DNA of 19,647 bases from DAOTZU01 sp034433995 (lineage in GTDB: Bacteria > Chloroflexota > Anaerolineae > UBA1429): NCBI GenBank assembly GCA_034433995.1, contig DAOTZU010000170.1, positions 1 through 19,647 on the forward strand, given 5' to 3'. A program made the position numbers and the translations under genes. The notes beneath the pieces are model-generated. The model did not search any database. It was not told where the DNA came from and saw only the letters and a program-made list of their open reading frames with translations. Within the stretch, counting starts at the first letter, position 1. Each line of letters starts with the position of its first letter. Shown piece by piece: positions 1-7,601 of this stretch.

Positions 1-1425
1 CGCTGGGGCGTGGAGGGGGCGTTCTTCCCGGAGACGGCGCCCTTCGATGGCCCCAAGGTGTTGCCCGAGGACGTAGCCCAGGAGATCCAAGACGTCCTCC
101 TGGGGCGCAAGCCGGCTTGGGAGCTATCGGAGCGGGCCATCGCCGAATGTTCCTACGAATCGCATCTCCACGTCGTGGCGGCAACCCGTGAACGGGGCAA
201 GCCCCACTACCAACACGGGCGCTACTCCTGGATCAGCCACATCCTCACCGGAGGCTGCAAGCTGGCGGTGCAGGCCTGGTGGCTCTACCGCTACACCGGC
301 GATGAGGGCTGGCTGCGCCGGGGCGCCTACCCCCTCCTGCGCAGCAGCGTCGAGTTCTACCGCCATTTCGCCAAGAAGGGCGCCGACGGCCGCTACCACC
401 TCTATCCGACCAACGTCCACGAGCGCTTTTGGGGCGTGAGAGATGGCATCATGGACCTGGCCGCCATCCGCGGGGCCGTGCCCCTGGCCATCCGCGCCGC
501 CACCCTCCTGGGCGTGGATGCCGATCTCTGCGAGCAATGGCGTGAATTCCTGGCGCACCTGGCCCCTTACCCCATGGGCCACGAGCCTGAATCTCAGGCC
601 CTCACCGGCGGCGTGCTGGCCGAGGATGCCTGGGCGGCGGGGCACCTGGGCGATGTGCCCGGCAGCCGCAACAGCGAGCAGGTCTGGCTGACGCCGGTCT
701 TTCCCTTTGAGGACCACACCTTGGAGACCGATGATCCCGTCACCGCCCGCATCGTCCAGCGCACCTATGCGCTCTTGCCCCACCGCGAGGATCTGCGCCA
801 GGGGAGGCGTTCGCCCATCTGGAGCCGCATCCCCATCCTGGCGGCGCGGGCCGGGCAGGGCGAGGAGTTGCCCCTCATCCTGGCCAGCCACTATGCTTGC
901 CAAGAGCCTTTGCCCAACGGCCTCTCCCTGGCCGAAGGGGAGCAGGCCCAGGCCATCGAGCACGTGGCGGGCATCGCCACCGGCCTCCAGGATGGCTTGT
1001 TGCAGGCGGTCTCTCCGCGCCCCGGCGAGCCGGAGGTGCTGCACCTCTTCCCCGCCTGGCCCCAGGGGTGGGAGGCCGTGTTCCGGCTGCTGGCCCGGGG
1101 CGGCTTCCTGGTCACCTCGGCCCGGCGCGGGGGGCAGATCCCCTTTGTGGAGATCATCTCCCGGCGGGGCGAGCCCTGCCGGCTGCGCAACCCTTGGGGA
1201 CGGCCCGTTGCGCTCCTGCTGCCCGATGGCACCCGGCGCGAACTGACGGGCGAGCTGTTCTGCTTTGACACCATCCCCGGGGGGCGCTATCTGCTCTATC
1301 CCCAAGATGCAGCGCCGCCCCAACCGCTGGAGCTCACCCCGCAGGCGGCTCAGGAGCCGGTATCCTACGCGTTCACCTTGCCCAACGGCAAAACTGTGCG
1401 CGGCGGCCTCGGCCGGCGCCGCTAA
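1..1425 (+). CDS. GH95-like glycoside hydrolase, C-terminal part (5' truncated by window)
   Basis: The frame is open from base 1 (R-W-G before the first GTG at 10), so the start lies outside the window and about 474 residues are visible. The helical part resembles the (alpha/alpha)6 barrel of GH95-type enzymes. It has a tract around residues 80-125 with W-W-L-Y-R-Y-T-G-D and Y-P-L-L-R, followed by YHLYPTNVHE and a DGIMDLAAIRGAVPLAIRAA segment. The C-terminal 130 residues (RLLARGGFLVTSARRGG, then a short beta-rich tail) resemble the beta-domain that closes GH95 proteins. The family contains alpha-L-fucosidases and alpha-galactosidases; substrate cannot be told here. No signal peptide is visible because the N-terminus is missing. 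It precedes membrane glycosyltransferases but is separated from them by a palindrome and a promoter, so it is probably a separate transcript. Family-level call is moderately sure; substrate unknown. Confidence 0.6.
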   Translation, partial: RWGVEGAFFPETAPFDGPKVLPEDVAQEIQDVLLGRKPAWELSERAIAECSYESHLHVVAATRERGKPHYQHGRYSWISHILTGGCKLAVQAWWLYRYTGDEGWLRRGAYPLLRSSVEFYRHFAKKGADGRYHLYPTNVHERFWGVRDGIMDLAAIRGAVPLAIRAATLLGVDADLCEQWREFLAHLAPYPMGHEPESQALTGGVLAEDAWAAGHLGDVPGSRNSEQVWLTPVFPFEDHTLETDDPVTARIVQRTYALLPHREDLRQGRRSPIWSRIPILAARAGQGEELPLILASHYACQEPLPNGLSLAEGEQAQAIEHVAGIATGLQDGLLQAVSPRPGEPEVLHLFPAWPQGWEAVFRLLARGGFLVTSARRGGQIPFVEIISRRGEPCRLRNPWGRPVALLLPDGTRRELTGELFCFDTIPGGRYLLYPQDAAPPQPLELTPQAAQEPVSYAFTLPNGKTVRGGLGRRR

Positions 1426-1442
1426 AGGACGCTCCCCTCCTT

Positions 1443-1476
1443 AGACCCGACAGGTCTTGCGAGACCTGTCGGGTCT
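1443..1476. repeat. Perfect 15-bp inverted repeat (REP-like palindrome)
   Basis: AGACCCGACAGGTCT at 1443-1457 and its exact reverse complement at 1462-1476 flank a 4-base loop (TGCG). It lies 17 bp after the stop of the GH95-like gene and 16 bp before the -35 box of the next gene. There is no T-run on either side, so it is not a classic intrinsic terminator. It could still end the upstream transcript, protect its 3' end, or be one copy of a dispersed palindromic repeat. No second copy is seen in this window. Confidence 0.8.
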
Positions 1477-1492
1477 CTATCCGAGGCCACGA

Positions 1493-1520
1493 TTGACACG
1501 ACCCGGCGGCGTGCTATAAT
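1493..1520 (+). promoter_or_regulatory. Sigma70-type promoter of the GT39 gene
   Basis: TTGACA at 1493-1498 and TATAAT at 1515-1520 match the consensus in all 12 positions, with a 16-bp spacer. The -10 box overlaps an in-frame ATG at 1519, so that ATG cannot be the start of translation on this transcript. Transcription would begin near 1527, leaving a leader of about 16 nt before the ATG at 1543. Confidence 0.85.
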
Positions 1521-1542
1521 GGCCCAAACTCGGCAGACGAGA

Positions 1543-3537
1543 ATGGCGTTGAAGCGGCTCTGGCGAGATCCCTGGTGTGCGTGGTTCCCGGTGGTGATGC
1601 TCACCGGGCTGGCCGCCCTGCTGCGCTTCAGCGCGTTGGCTGCCCTCCCGCCGGGCCTTTACCGCGACGAGGCCTACAACGGCCTCGATGCTCTGGGGGT
1701 GTTGCAGGGGCATATCCCTTTATTCTTTGAGGCGAATAATGGGCGCGAGCCCCTGTACATCTATCTCTTGGCGGCGAGCGTGGCCCTGCTGGGCCCTTCG
1801 CCGGGGGCTTTGCGGCTGGTCTCTGCGGTGTTGGGCACCCTCACGGTGCCGGCCACGTACCTTTTGGGCCGGGAGCTATTCAACCGCCGGGCGGGGATGA
1901 TCGCCGCCGCGTTAGTAGCCACCACGGTTTGGCCCCTGAACCTGAGCCGGCTGGCCCTGCGGGTGGTGGCCATGCCCCTCCTGCTGGCCGTGGCCGTGGC
2001 TCTATGCTGGCGCGGGATGGAACGGCGCCGGCCGGGGTTACTGGCAGGAGCGGGCCTGGTTTACGGCCTCACCTTCTATACCTATTTGGCGGCGCGCTTT
2101 ACCATCCTGATTTGGCTCTTTTACATCCTGTACCTCGCGTTGCGCCGGGAAAAGCTATGGCCCCTCGGTTGGTCGGTCTTTGGGCTGGTCAGCCTGGCGG
2201 TGGCTGCGCCGCTGGGGCTTTACTTTCTGCGCCATTGGGACGTTACCCTGGCCCGGGCGGGGCAGGTCTCCCTGTGGAACCCCGCCATCAACGGCGGCGA
2301 CCCCTGGGGCATGCTGTTCCGCCACATGGTCTACACGGCACAGAGTTTCTTCTACCGGGGAGATTTCATCCCGCGCCACAACATCCCTTTGCGGCCCATC
2401 TTTGACCCCTTGATGGCCCTGGCCTTTGCAGGGGGTCTGGGCCTCGCCCTGGGCAAGGCGCGACGCTCCCCGGCCCACGGTCTGGTGTTTATCTGGCCTG
2501 GGGTGATGGTCTGGCCCACCATCCTGGCCGAGGGCGCGCCCCATTTTTTGCGCGCCGCCGGCATCTTGCCGGCGCTCTTCCTGTTCCCGGCCCTGGGGCT
2601 TCAGGCAGCGGCGGAATGGCTGGCCCGTAAGGGATGGGGCAAGCTCGCCTGGCTTGCCGTCGGCGGCGTGCTGGTCTGGAGCGCCGCGCACAATGTATTC
2701 CCTTATGCGCAGCACTTGCAGAGCGAGGCAGTCTATTATAACTTTGAATCCGCCGCCACCCAATTGGCCACGGAGATCAATGCTTTCCTCGGCACCGGCT
2801 GGCGCGGGACCGGCCTGGCCGTAAAGCCCACCGAGCCATGGCCGGGGCGCCGTGTGTACCTCGCGGCGCGCTTGTGGCGCGATTGGCCCGCCGTGCGCTA
2901 TCTGTGCTCGGCGGCGGAGAGGCTTTTCATCTTGCCCGCCGAGGGTTTGCCGGAGGAGCGCCCCTCGGCAACGGAGGAGATCCTCCTCTGCCTTTGGCCC
3001 TACGAGGACAACCGCGCCGCGCTGGCCCTTTTGCCGCCGGGACGGCTGATCAGCGCGCAAGAGGGGGCGCAAGAGCGCGGAGACCTGGAGCGGGAGAGCC
3101 GTCTGCTCTATGTTACCCTGCAGGCCACAGCGGATGAGGTGCCCTCCCGGCAGACGCTGGGGACCTGGGAGGGCGGCCTGCGCCTGGTGGGCTATCGCCT
3201 GGAGCACATCGCGCCCCAGCGGGTGCGGGTGGAGCTGTTCTGGCAGACGGACCGCCCCCTGGCCGCGAATTACACGATCTTTTGCCACGTGGCGCGCGGC
3301 GGCCAGTTGCTGGGGCAGCACGACGGCCCGGCCGCCGGCGGCTATTATCCCACCGACGTTTGGCGCGTGGGCGATACGGTGCGCGACGCCCATACGGTGG
3401 AACTCACAGCCCCCTTGAACGCCGCCGAAGATCAGGTGATGGTGGGGCTGTATCTTTGGGAGAGCATGGAACATCTGCGCCTGCTGGATGCTTCCGGCCG
3501 GCCCACGGCGCAGACGCGCTTGGCCTTGCGCCCGTGA
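1543..3537 (+). CDS. GT39 (PMT_2/ArnT-like) polyprenyl-phosphate-sugar glycosyltransferase with C-terminal beta-domain
   Basis: This is a polytopic membrane glycosyltransferase of 664 residues in the dolichyl/undecaprenyl-phosphate-sugar class. Family knowledge says such enzymes move a sugar from a lipid carrier to lipid or protein on the outer face of the membrane. After a first membrane segment (about 14-36) comes the external loop with the acidic pair D42-E43 in PPGLYRDEAYN, the usual site of the catalytic Asp. Many hydrophobic segments follow to about residue 400, then a soluble part. Residues about 541-664 form a beta-rich module (LRLVGYRLE, VELFWQTDRPLAANYTIF, YYPTDVWRVGD) also found in the two other large membrane proteins here. 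I chose the ATG at 1543 over the in-frame ATG at 1519 because the latter lies inside the -10 box; the ribosome site before it is weak. Acceptor and sugar are unknown. The next gene follows after 45 bp, probably in the same operon. Confidence 0.82.
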   Translation: MALKRLWRDPWCAWFPVVMLTGLAALLRFSALAALPPGLYRDEAYNGLDALGVLQGHIPLFFEANNGREPLYIYLLAASVALLGPSPGALRLVSAVLGTLTVPATYLLGRELFNRRAGMIAAALVATTVWPLNLSRLALRVVAMPLLLAVAVALCWRGMERRRPGLLAGAGLVYGLTFYTYLAARFTILIWLFYILYLALRREKLWPLGWSVFGLVSLAVAAPLGLYFLRHWDVTLARAGQVSLWNPAINGGDPWGMLFRHMVYTAQSFFYRGDFIPRHNIPLRPIFDPLMALAFAGGLGLALGKARRSPAHGLVFIWPGVMVWPTILAEGAPHFLRAAGILPALFLFPALGLQAAAEWLARKGWGKLAWLAVGGVLVWSAAHNVFPYAQHLQSEAVYYNFESAATQLATEINAFLGTGWRGTGLAVKPTEPWPGRRVYLAARLWRDWPAVRYLCSAAERLFILPAEGLPEERPSATEEILLCLWPYEDNRAALALLPPGRLISAQEGAQERGDLERESRLLYVTLQATADEVPSRQTLGTWEGGLRLVGYRLEHIAPQRVRVELFWQTDRPLAANYTIFCHVARGGQLLGQHDGPAAGGYYPTDVWRVGDTVRDAHTVELTAPLNAAEDQVMVGLYLWESMEHLRLLDASGRPTAQTRLALRP

Positions 3538-3582
3538 CCCTGATGCTGCTCGCCCATCCTTGTGGACGAAGGAGAGAATCGT

Positions 3583-4887
3583 ATGCGTTTGGGTTGTTTC
3601 GCTCGCCTGAGTGCTATCACCGGCGTCCTGCTCCTCGCCTTGCTCACCGTGGGGCTCCTGCCCGCCTGGGCCGATTGTCCCGGCACGCCGTTGCGCAACG
3701 CCGGTTTTGAGGACGGCTTTTCCACCCGGGGCGCCGGCGAGGTGGAGGTGGCCAACGGCTGGACCCCCTTTTGGCAGGATGGCCCCTTTGCCGCAGAGGG
3801 ACTCAACCGTCGCCCCGAATACAAAGCCGAGGATGCCGCACGCTTTGGGCGGCGCCGAGTGCGCCAAGGGAACTGGGCCCAGAAGTGGGGCAACACCTAC
3901 GCCACCCATCACGCCGGCATCTATCAGCAGGTGAACGTGCCGGCGGGGAGCACCGTCACGTTGCGGGCCTGGGCCCAGGCGTGGAGCTCCGCCGAAGATG
4001 ACATCAGTGTCTCCACGGGGGGCAAATATGCCCTCTCGGTGGGGATCGATCCCACCGGCGGCACCGATTGGACCTCGCCCAACATCGTCTGGTCGGCGCC
4101 GAATTATACCCTGGATCAATGGGTGGAGCTGACCGTGCAGGCCACGGCCAAGGGCGGCACGGTGACCATCTATCTGCGGGGCGACGCCGAGTGGCGAATG
4201 AAGCACAACGATGCCTATTTCGACGATATCTGTGTGACCTATGTGGCGCCGCCGCCCCCGCCCACCAATACCCCACGGCCCACCAGCCCGCCCACGGCCA
4301 CACCGCTGCCCAGCAGCACGCCCACGGCCACGGCCAGCCCCACGCCAGAGGCCACCGCCACACCCAAGCCGGCAGCGATCAAGGTGTTGGCCTTTGAAGA
4401 TCGCAACGGCAACGGCCTGCGCGATGCGGGCGAGCCGCTCCTCGCCGGAGCCCACATCACCGTGCTCAACATGCAGCGCACGCCCTTGGCCACCCACAAG
4501 ACCGATGGCGCCTCCGAGCCGTACACGTTTGGCGGCCTTGCCCCCGGCCAGTATTTGGTGACCGAGGAGGACCCGCCGGGGTACACCTCCACCGCGCCCA
4601 AGGTCTGGGGTGTGGCTTTGGCGGAGGGGACGGAGATGACCATCGCCTTCTGCCTGCGTTTTGCGCCCACGGCCACGCCCACATGGACGCCTTCGCCGGC
4701 CCCCTCGCCCACAGCGCCCGCGACGGTGGTTCCGGCCACGGCCGCCCCGACGGCCGCGCCAACGCCCGCCGCCACGGCCGCCCCAACCTTCGGCCAACGC
4801 CTCTATCAGGTGAGCGGCATCCTGGTGGCCCTGATGGCCTTGGTCATCTTGGTGGGCTACACCTGGCTCAAGAACCGCGTAAGCTAA
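3583..4887 (+). CDS. Secreted, membrane-anchored Thr/Pro-rich protein with SdrD_B-like domain
   Basis: This encodes 434 residues. The start is the ATG at 3583, with AGGAGA 7 bases upstream; an in-frame GTG at 3562 lacks such a site. A signal peptide spans 1-30 (hydrophobic 13-28, cleavage after AWA; the Cys at 32 is not in a lipobox). Residues 31-221 form a beta-rich domain starting NAGFEDGF, like carbohydrate-binding modules that open with N-G-x-F-E. A Pro/Thr linker covers 222-264. Residues 265-360 are an SdrD_B/CnaB-like fold with an acidic loop (FEDRNGNGLRDAGEP) of the calcium-binding D-x-N-x-N-G kind. A second Thr/Pro/Ala linker covers 361-403. The protein ends in one membrane helix (about 409-427) and K-N-R-V-S, with no LPXTG. 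It is likely a stalked surface protein held by its C-terminal helix. Lying between two glycan-type membrane proteins, it is a plausible O-glycosylation substrate (inference). Binding partner unknown. Confidence 0.75.
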   Translation: MRLGCFARLSAITGVLLLALLTVGLLPAWADCPGTPLRNAGFEDGFSTRGAGEVEVANGWTPFWQDGPFAAEGLNRRPEYKAEDAARFGRRRVRQGNWAQKWGNTYATHHAGIYQQVNVPAGSTVTLRAWAQAWSSAEDDISVSTGGKYALSVGIDPTGGTDWTSPNIVWSAPNYTLDQWVELTVQATAKGGTVTIYLRGDAEWRMKHNDAYFDDICVTYVAPPPPPTNTPRPTSPPTATPLPSSTPTATASPTPEATATPKPAAIKVLAFEDRNGNGLRDAGEPLLAGAHITVLNMQRTPLATHKTDGASEPYTFGGLAPGQYLVTEEDPPGYTSTAPKVWGVALAEGTEMTIAFCLRFAPTATPTWTPSPAPSPTAPATVVPATAAPTAAPTPAATAAPTFGQRLYQVSGILVALMALVILVGYTWLKNRVS

Positions 4888-4927
4888 CAGGCGGCGGCAG
4901 ATGGGGCCCTCAGGCCGGCGAGATCAC

Positions 4928-7561
4928 ATGCGCGCCAGGAGGATGGATCCAGGCCTCCTCCTGGCGCTGGCCTTGGCGCTGGCGGCCGCCCTGCCCCTCT
5001 TGATCGGTCCGGGGATCGTTAACACCCGCGCCGGCGGCGATGCCCCCTTTTTGCTCCAGCGGGTGCAGCAATTGGAACGCAACCTCGCGGCCGGCATCTT
5101 GCCCGCCCATTGGATGCCCGATGCCGCCTACGGCCTCGGTTACGCTTTCTTTAATTACTATGCGGCCCTCCCCTATTACCTGGCCGCCCTGCTGAGCCGC
5201 GCCGGCTGCGGCGTGCTGTGGGGGATCAAGCTCACCCAGGCGCTGGGCTTTCTCCTGGCCGGCGGGATGATGTACCTCCTGGCCCGGCGGGTCGGCGCGG
5301 GCCGCATGGGGGCGCTGCTCGCCTCCGCCGCCTACACCTATGCCCCGTTTCACCTGGTGAACGTCTATGTTCGGGGCGATGCCCTCTCCGAGTTTTACGC
5401 CGCGGCCCTGTATCCTTGGATCTTGTGGGCCCTCTACGGTCTGCGCCAACGGCCGACGGCTCCCCGCCTCGTCCTCTTGGCCGCGAGCTACGGCCTGCTG
5501 GTACTCACCCACAACATCTCGGCCCTGCTTTTCAGTCCTTTCCTGGTCCTCTGGCTGCTGGTGGAGGCTTGGAGTTTGGGCCGGCGCGAAGGCTGGCGCC
5601 TGCTGCGGGCGGGGGCGCTGGCCCTCGGCCTTGGCCTGCTCTTGAGCGCCTGGTTCTGGGTGCCGGCGTTGGCCGAGCAGGGGCTGGTCCAGTTGCAGGA
5701 ACAGACCACCGGATATTTCCATTACGCCGGCCATTTTCGTGGGCTAGACCTGGTGCAGCGCCACCTGGTGCACGATTACACCTTGGACGCCCAGCGCAAT
5801 CCCTTCAGCCTGGGTTTGGCGCAAGGCCTCATCGCCCTCTTGGGAATGGGCCTCTGGCTTGAGCGCCTCCTCCGGCGGCGCAAGGTGGCGCCGGTCTGGA
5901 CGCTGGCGGCGGTGGCGCTCCTGGTCACCGCCTGGCTCACCACCCCTGTCTCTCGCTGGGTGTGGGATCACGTGCCCCTATTGCCCTTTGCCCAATTCCC
6001 TTGGCGGCTCCTGGCGTTGCAAGCTCTGTTCATCGCCCTATTGGCGGCGCAGCTTGAGGGAGGACCGCGCCGCCTGAGCCAAGGGGCCAGCCTGGCCCTG
6101 ATCGCCCTCTTGGCCGTGGCGGGGATGGCTGGCCTGCGGCCGGATCGCCTGCCCCTCCACGAGGCCGAGGTGACGCCGCAGCGGTTGATGCTCTACGAGG
6201 TCTACTCCGGCAACATCGGCACCACCGTGCGCCACGAATACCTGCCGCGAGAGATGGTGCCCCGCCCCTATACCTCGGCGGTGCTGCTCAACGGTGGCGC
6301 CAAGCCCGCCCCCCTGGTCTTGCAGGGCGAGGTTGGCGCTGCCCATCTCCTGGATCGCTCGCCCCAAAGGGAGGATTGGCAGATCGAGGCCCTGACGCCA
6401 GCCCTATTGGCCTTCCAGACAACCTACGCTCCGGGCTGGGCGGCCCAGGTGGATGGACGTTCCCAGCCCGTGGAACCGCTGCCCGGCCTGGGGCTGGTGG
6501 GGTTGCGCCTGGAACAGGGATCCCACCGGGTCATCCTCCGCTGGCGGGGCACGCCCCTGCGGCGGGCGACGCTGTGGGCCTCCCTGGGGGGCCTGGCGCT
6601 CTGTGGGGCGCTGACGCTGCCGTCCATCCTGCGCCCGCGGCGTCGCCAGGCGCTTCTCTGGGCGGGCGGCGCCGTGGCCCTCGCCATCCTCTGGCTGGCG
6701 CTCGCCCCACAGCGGGCGCCCCGCGCCATCGCGCCCCAGGGCCCGGTGGTCATGGATTTCGCCCGGGCGCCGTACTTGCACCAGGAGCCCCAGGGGATCT
6801 TTTGGGGACCCGCGCGGCTGCTTCAAACCTCCCTGAGCCACACAACCCTCGCGCCGGGGGAGGAGCTGGTGGTGCGGCTGGGCTGGGAACGCGCCCAACC
6901 GGGGATGCGCGTGCGGCTCCAGCTCGTGGGGGCCACGGCCCACCTTTGGGAGCCCAGCCCCGTTTGGGCCTCCACCGAGGTGCCCCTGGCCACCGAGGAC
7001 CAAGAACTGCGCTTGCCCACCCCGGCAGACCTGCCGCCGGGGCTGTATGTGCTCCGGCTGAGCCTGTGGCAAGGGGAACAAGAGCTGGAGGCGTGCACCG
7101 CCCGTGGGTTCGGCATGAGCATCCTGGCCTTGGAGCCGATCCAGGTCTCTGCCGGGCGGCGCGCCACGGGGCAAGAGCCCATCTTGGGCGTCTTTGGGCC
7201 GGAGAACGTCCCGCCGGTCATTGCCCTGGTGGGCGGCCAGGCCACCTTGCGCGATCCGCGCCATCTGGAGGTGACCCTCATCTGGCGCTGCGAACGGCAG
7301 GCGCCGCTCAACTATTTCCTCTCCCTGCGCCTCAACCGCGCCGATGGCCAACGGGTGACGGCGCGAGACCTACCGCCCCTTTTGGGGGGCTATCCCACCA
7401 CCTTGTGGCGGCCGGGGGAACTGATCACCGACAAGATCATCCTGCCCATCCCCGAAACCGAGCTGCCCTCCGGCCGCTACGAGCTGGAAGTGGTCCTTTA
7501 CGACCGACTGACCCTCCAGGGTTGCGGCATGGCCAAGATCAAGGGCATCGTCTTGCCCTGA
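4928..7561 (+). CDS. PTPS-related/YfhO-like polytopic membrane protein (probable membrane glycosyltransferase-like)
   Basis: This encodes about 877 residues. The first loop after the N-terminal helix (RAGGDAPFLLQRVQQL, then LPAHWMPDAAYGLGYAFFNYYAALPYYLAALL) is the signature of the bacterial membrane family annotated as 6-pyruvoyl-tetrahydropterin synthase-related (PF10131). The name is historical; the topology resembles GT-C-type glycosyltransferases and YfhO, and pterin synthesis is not expected. Roughly a dozen membrane helices run to about residue 420, then an external domain, two more helices (about 546-593), and a soluble C-terminus. That C-terminus has two beta-modules, one near 630-720 (APGEELVVRLGWE) and one near 770-870 (TLIWRCERQAPLNYF, GGYPTTLWRPGE), similar to the GT39 and DUF2723 neighbours. 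Start is uncertain. ATG 4928 has GGCGAG 5 bases upstream and puts R-A-R-R before the first helix. ATG 4901 has a poor site, and ATG 4943 abuts AGGAGG with no spacing. Probably cotranscribed with the surface protein upstream. Confidence 0.75.
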   Translation: MRARRMDPGLLLALALALAAALPLLIGPGIVNTRAGGDAPFLLQRVQQLERNLAAGILPAHWMPDAAYGLGYAFFNYYAALPYYLAALLSRAGCGVLWGIKLTQALGFLLAGGMMYLLARRVGAGRMGALLASAAYTYAPFHLVNVYVRGDALSEFYAAALYPWILWALYGLRQRPTAPRLVLLAASYGLLVLTHNISALLFSPFLVLWLLVEAWSLGRREGWRLLRAGALALGLGLLLSAWFWVPALAEQGLVQLQEQTTGYFHYAGHFRGLDLVQRHLVHDYTLDAQRNPFSLGLAQGLIALLGMGLWLERLLRRRKVAPVWTLAAVALLVTAWLTTPVSRWVWDHVPLLPFAQFPWRLLALQALFIALLAAQLEGGPRRLSQGASLALIALLAVAGMAGLRPDRLPLHEAEVTPQRLMLYEVYSGNIGTTVRHEYLPREMVPRPYTSAVLLNGGAKPAPLVLQGEVGAAHLLDRSPQREDWQIEALTPALLAFQTTYAPGWAAQVDGRSQPVEPLPGLGLVGLRLEQGSHRVILRWRGTPLRRATLWASLGGLALCGALTLPSILRPRRRQALLWAGGAVALAILWLALAPQRAPRAIAPQGPVVMDFARAPYLHQEPQGIFWGPARLLQTSLSHTTLAPGEELVVRLGWERAQPGMRVRLQLVGATAHLWEPSPVWASTEVPLATEDQELRLPTPADLPPGLYVLRLSLWQGEQELEACTARGFGMSILALEPIQVSAGRRATGQEPILGVFGPENVPPVIALVGGQATLRDPRHLEVTLIWRCERQAPLNYFLSLRLNRADGQRVTARDLPPLLGGYPTTLWRPGELITDKIILPIPETELPSGRYELEVVLYDRLTLQGCGMAKIKGIVLP

Positions 7562-7567
7562 AAGGGG

Positions 7568-7592
7568 ACGCTTGCCGGATCCTCGCAAGTGT
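7568..7592. terminator. Weak hairpin between convergent genes
   Basis: ACGCTTGC (7568-7575) pairs with GCAAGTGT (7585-7592) with one G-T wobble and a 9-base loop. It sits in the 40-bp gap between two genes that end towards each other (7561 on + and 7602 on -). No T-run follows on either strand, so a bidirectional terminator role is only suggested by position. Confidence 0.35.
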
Positions 7593-7601
7593 TCCGCTGT
7601 A

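Noticed and set aside
124..1323. 399-codon open frame on the - strand
   Set aside because: It is a shadow of the GH95-like gene, with no domain signal or ribosome site.
3583..3690. Lipoprotein signal on the surface protein
   Set aside because: The Cys at residue 32 is preceded by A-W-A-D, which is not a lipobox; AWA followed by D fits signal peptidase I.
2155..4797. 880-codon open frame on the - strand
   Set aside because: It lies opposite the GT39 and surface-protein genes, is Gly/Arg/His-rich low-complexity, and has no recognisable domain; long antisense frames are expected in GC-rich DNA.
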